DNA from: Turritopsis dohrnii
Taxonomy: Eukaryota > Cnidaria > Hydrozoa > Anthoathecata > Oceaniidae
Assembly (NCBI GenBank): GCA_027922465.2
Contig: BQMF02000101.1
Span: 1-64,000 of the forward strand
Length of the DNA stretch: 64,000 nt
Direction of reading: 5' to 3'
Both the position numbers and the translations under genes were made by a program. The notes beneath the pieces are model-generated. The model ran no database searches and had not been told where the DNA came from. It was given only the letters and a program-made list of their open reading frames with translations. This document shows, piece by piece, positions 61,399 to 64,000 of the stretch. Every line of letters starts with the position of its first letter. Positions within the stretch are counted from its first letter, which is position 1.

Positions 61399-63273
61399 TC
61401 ACTGTTTTTCACTGTTTTTTAAATTTGTCTTGCAATTTTCACAAAACCATTTTCCCTTTGGTGCACGAGTTATGGAAACGCATGTATAATGAAACCATTC
61501 ATGTTTACAAATGTGATTGTCACAAGCTATCATGTTCCCAAAGCTAGGCCTTCTGCAAATACAGTATAGCTTTCTATCGTTCTCTACATCACCTTTCCGT
61601 GTAACGATTTCTGGAAGAATTGTGGAAATAAAAACAACTTCTGCCTTTTCCATGAACTTTTTCATTAATTCCTCATTGAAACTTATTGTTTTGATTATAT
61701 TTGTACTTTCATTTTGGGCTGGAGAGTAAATCAACAAGTCAGCTTTTTTAAAGCCTGTCAACAGCATTTGCAATTGCATTTGAAAATAATATGGATGGTT
61801 TTGTTTAACATCAGAATTTTCATCTAGCACAAAATTCTTATCATTTGTCCAATCAGTGATACCTTCTTGATATTTGTAGGGACATTTAATTTCCAGCACT
61901 TTTGGTTCATGACAGGAACAATGAACTAAGCCATCTGGTGATGCACCAAGATATGGATATTCACTTTTCACATGAAATCCTGTTTTTGTAACTACCGAGT
62001 CAGTGTGTTGTAGTGCAATAGTTTGACTGTAAAACTTGAGAGCTTTTGGTTCATTTTCTATTCCATACTTAGTGTATTTATTGTCGATTTGATCATTATA
62101 TTGCATAATTATTTTTAACAATGAAGTGTTTTTATCAGTCATGCTGTATACCTGCTTAGCAATTGATGCTGTTATTCTACCTGCTCTGTGAAGCATCCAG
62201 GACTTGTTAAGTGATTGAGTTTTTGTAATTTCTGCTAAGTTGTCGTAGTGTTTCTGTGAATAAGTGTTTTTGAAATTGTCATAACGTTGTATGCACAGAC
62301 TTTTCAAATCTTCATCACCCAGATTTATTGAACTTGGATCGTACAAACTTGTAAGTGTGTCGGGAATACAAGTATCTTCATTTTCTGAAGCCGTGTCAGT
62401 GTCACTATGGCCAGTTGATTTCTGCTTTGGCTGAAAGTCGCTTATGTCTAGGCTTGTGAATATGACGGCATCTGGTTTGATTTTATGTAATTCAAGTATC
62501 TCTTTGGAATTTAAAGAAAATTCCCCTGTACATGGATTCTTGTAAGAAAAATTTTTTGTGTTATTTGATGATACTGCAATAGATGGTAATTGATGTTTTT
62601 TTGTTCTCTTGAAATTTATATTTTTAATCGTTGCTGGTGTTACATGTCTTTTTGATTTTTTCCATGCACACAACTGACTGGTTGGTGCTTCAGGCTTATG
62701 GAGTTCCAAGTGTACTGCTGTTTCAAGTTTAAACAGAAGGGCTGCAATATGACTGCAAGCTGAACCCAAGCCTGCCATACAGGTACAGTTAGCTGTCAAT
62801 ATCCAACCCAACCTTTTATTCACACATACCCAAACTTTATACAAGGATACCGATTCGCTTTGTCTTTGACTCGGTAGCACCTCAAATGGAATACAAACTA
62901 GGTTAAGTTTCAGTTCCCATAAGTGTCTTAGATCAGATTTATAGTGAAATCTTACCTCAGATTTGATGTAACAAAATTCACTATCAGCAGTAATCTTATG
63001 GTAAAAACAATCTTGCACATGGCCACATACAAAATAATCATAAGCTTGTAATGATTTGTAAGCCTTTAAGGATTCATTTGTGTATGTACTTGGCGTGTCT
63101 ATTAAATACGTAGTAACATCTTTCCAGGATATTTCTGGAATATTGCTTATATTATTCGACCAATCAGTAAGTAAATAAGGATCTGGTAAATTTCCATTTT
63201 CTAACGTTAATTTCTTAAAATATTGTTTTTTGTCACTGTCAGTAAGACTTTTCACATATTCTGATTCAGTCAT
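61399..63273 (-). CDS. ISL2EU nuclease: SWIM, YqaJ and PHD domains
   Basis: The 624-residue protein is open throughout. In order it shows a SWIM zinc finger (about 160-180, CTCMAGLGSACSHIAALL), a YqaJ/lambda-exonuclease-like domain (about 355-510, with GIENEPKALKFYS, LGASPDGLVHC and VLEIKCPYK carrying the Glu, Asp and Glu-x-Lys catalytic residues), and a C-terminal PHD finger (about 570-615, CICRRPSFGNMIACD, HEWFHYTC, GKWFCENC). It is convergent with the transposase. The family is thought to help transposition or repair; the PHD finger suggests binding to histone tails. Confidence 0.88.
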   Translation of the reverse strand: MTESEYVKSLTDSDKKQYFKKLTLENGNLPDPYLLTDWSNNISNIPEISWKDVTTYLIDTPSTYTNESLKAYKSLQAYDYFVCGHVQDCFYHKITADSEFCYIKSEVRFHYKSDLRHLWELKLNLVCIPFEVLPSQRQSESVSLYKVWVCVNKRLGWILTANCTCMAGLGSACSHIAALLFKLETAVHLELHKPEAPTSQLCAWKKSKRHVTPATIKNINFKRTKKHQLPSIAVSSNNTKNFSYKNPCTGEFSLNSKEILELHKIKPDAVIFTSLDISDFQPKQKSTGHSDTDTASENEDTCIPDTLTSLYDPSSINLGDEDLKSLCIQRYDNFKNTYSQKHYDNLAEITKTQSLNKSWMLHRAGRITASIAKQVYSMTDKNTSLLKIIMQYNDQIDNKYTKYGIENEPKALKFYSQTIALQHTDSVVTKTGFHVKSEYPYLGASPDGLVHCSCHEPKVLEIKCPYKYQEGITDWTNDKNFVLDENSDVKQNHPYYFQMQLQMLLTGFKKADLLIYSPAQNESTNIIKTISFNEELMKKFMEKAEVVFISTILPEIVTRKGDVENDRKLYCICRRPSFGNMIACDNHICKHEWFHYTCVSITRAPKGKWFCENCKTNLKNSEKQ

Positions 63274-63652
63274 TTTTAAACTGATTTTTTTTAGTGAAAG
63301 TATGGCTTTATATATCTAAAAAAGTTGTAAGTGTTGCGGCATTTTTAAGATTTTTTTCCTTAAAAAATCACTATTAATGAAGGTGTTATCGGTATCGTTT
63401 AAATCTATTCATTTCTCGAAATAGATCACATACAAAAATCTCTAACGTCTTGAAGTGTTTCGGTAGCGTTTTAACCAATCTTATTTTTAAAAAACACAAA
63501 TAGAAATGTTTAGTGACAAAAATTATTGTTATTTCTTTTTCTATATTGATTTGGACATGTAATTTCCTAAGATTAAAGCGAAAAATATTGAATAATCCGG
63601 TTTAAATATATTCCCGCTATGCTGTTCTTGCCTGGGAGTATGCGCGCGCATT

Positions 63653-64000
63653 ATGTTTATAAAATTGATGTGACGTAGTTCGGCACATCGTCTATAATGC
63701 TATGGATGATTGGTTGGTAGTCAAATGTTTGGAACAGCAAAACATTGAAGCTGTGATTTCAGTGCAAAGACGAAAATTCATTATCAATACAGGCTGACGA
63801 TTTATTTTTATTTTACATCCTGATTTGACAGGATAATGTATATATATATACAGAATGTATAGCCAAACTGAACTGACACAGCACGCACATGATGTACAGC
63901 CACCACAAGGGAAACCTTTTATACGTGGAGAACAAGTAGTTCAACCAATTATGTTAATTCAAAGAGTACATTACAAAAACAGCAAGTAAAAACGTGATGT
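63653..64000. other. Right flank, nothing recognised
   Basis: AT-rich sequence with a short TATATATA run near 63840. No gene or repeat boundary is visible. Confidence 0.5.

Larger units (their letters stand above)
59479..63652 (+). mobile_element. ISL2EU-type DNA transposon, 4.2 kb
   Basis: The left end GATGCGCGCGCATCCTCCCA matches the reversed right end AATGCGCGCGCATACTCCCA, continuing through GGCA, with AT outside both ends as a 2-bp target duplication. Two convergent genes, a THAP/DDE transposase and a YqaJ-type nuclease, are the known gene set of ISL2EU elements, and the AT duplication fits as far as I recall. It lies upstream of the sodium-channel exon. Confidence 0.85.

Overview
The window is eukaryotic and most probably from a cnidarian. 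I infer this from an AT-rich genome with intron-containing genes, the terminal exon of an animal voltage-gated sodium channel, and mobile elements typical of cnidarian genomes (Polinton/adintovirus-like elements, Helitrons, an ISL2EU-type transposon, R2-like retrotransposons, pogo/Tigger and hAT relics). Most of the 64 kb is mobile DNA. The only host gene I can identify securely is the sodium-channel exon on the minus strand at 56.0-57.2 kb.

Bases 1-22492 hold two same-orientation copies of one Polinton-like (endogenous adintovirus-like) element. Copy A (1-7191) enters the window inside its DNA polymerase gene and stops abruptly inside its packaging ATPase gene. Copy B (7192-22492, 15.3 kb) is complete, with terminal inverted repeats of about 250 bp that begin with AG. 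Copy B carries, left to right: a protein-primed-type family B DNA polymerase, a SAP-like protein, a retroviral-type DD35E integrase, a block of seven small or membrane proteins, a short protein resembling the PP1-recruiting core of GADD34/PPP1R15, an A32-like packaging ATPase, a double jelly-roll major capsid protein, a penton-like minor capsid protein and a conserved 379-residue protein. Replication, integration and virion assembly are all represented; no adenain-type maturation protease is visible. In copy B the polymerase, SAP and integrase genes each carry small frame breaks while the capsid and membrane genes are open. Short perfect hairpins sit at each of the three convergent gene junctions and at some other gene ends in both copies, and look like transcript 3'-end signals.

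Bases 23898-28483 are five head-to-tail Helitron-type copies. A second array of three (40352-44680, minus strand) has a 3.3 kb R2-superclade-like retrotransposon with an intact 971-residue reverse transcriptase/endonuclease ORF nested in its middle copy, bounded by a 14-bp direct repeat. Between the arrays lie decayed pieces: a relative of that retrotransposon, a hAT transposase tail, a frame-shifted XPG-like/Cys-rich gene and several MITEs.

Bases 47413-48966 are a pogo/Tigger element with intact ends and TA duplication, whose ORF has lost the whole DDE catalytic domain but stays open. A 60-bp perfect palindrome, a MITE, and a hAT-like element with another MITE inside it follow. The sodium-channel exon comes next, and the sequence upstream of it on the minus strand, presumably intron, contains a TA-flanked MITE and a nearly intact ISL2EU transposon (59479-63652) encoding a THAP/DDE transposase with one nonsense codon and a SWIM-YqaJ-PHD nuclease.

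The most interesting single item is the GADD34-like protein kept intact in both Polinton copies, with the conserved hairpin 3'-end signals second.
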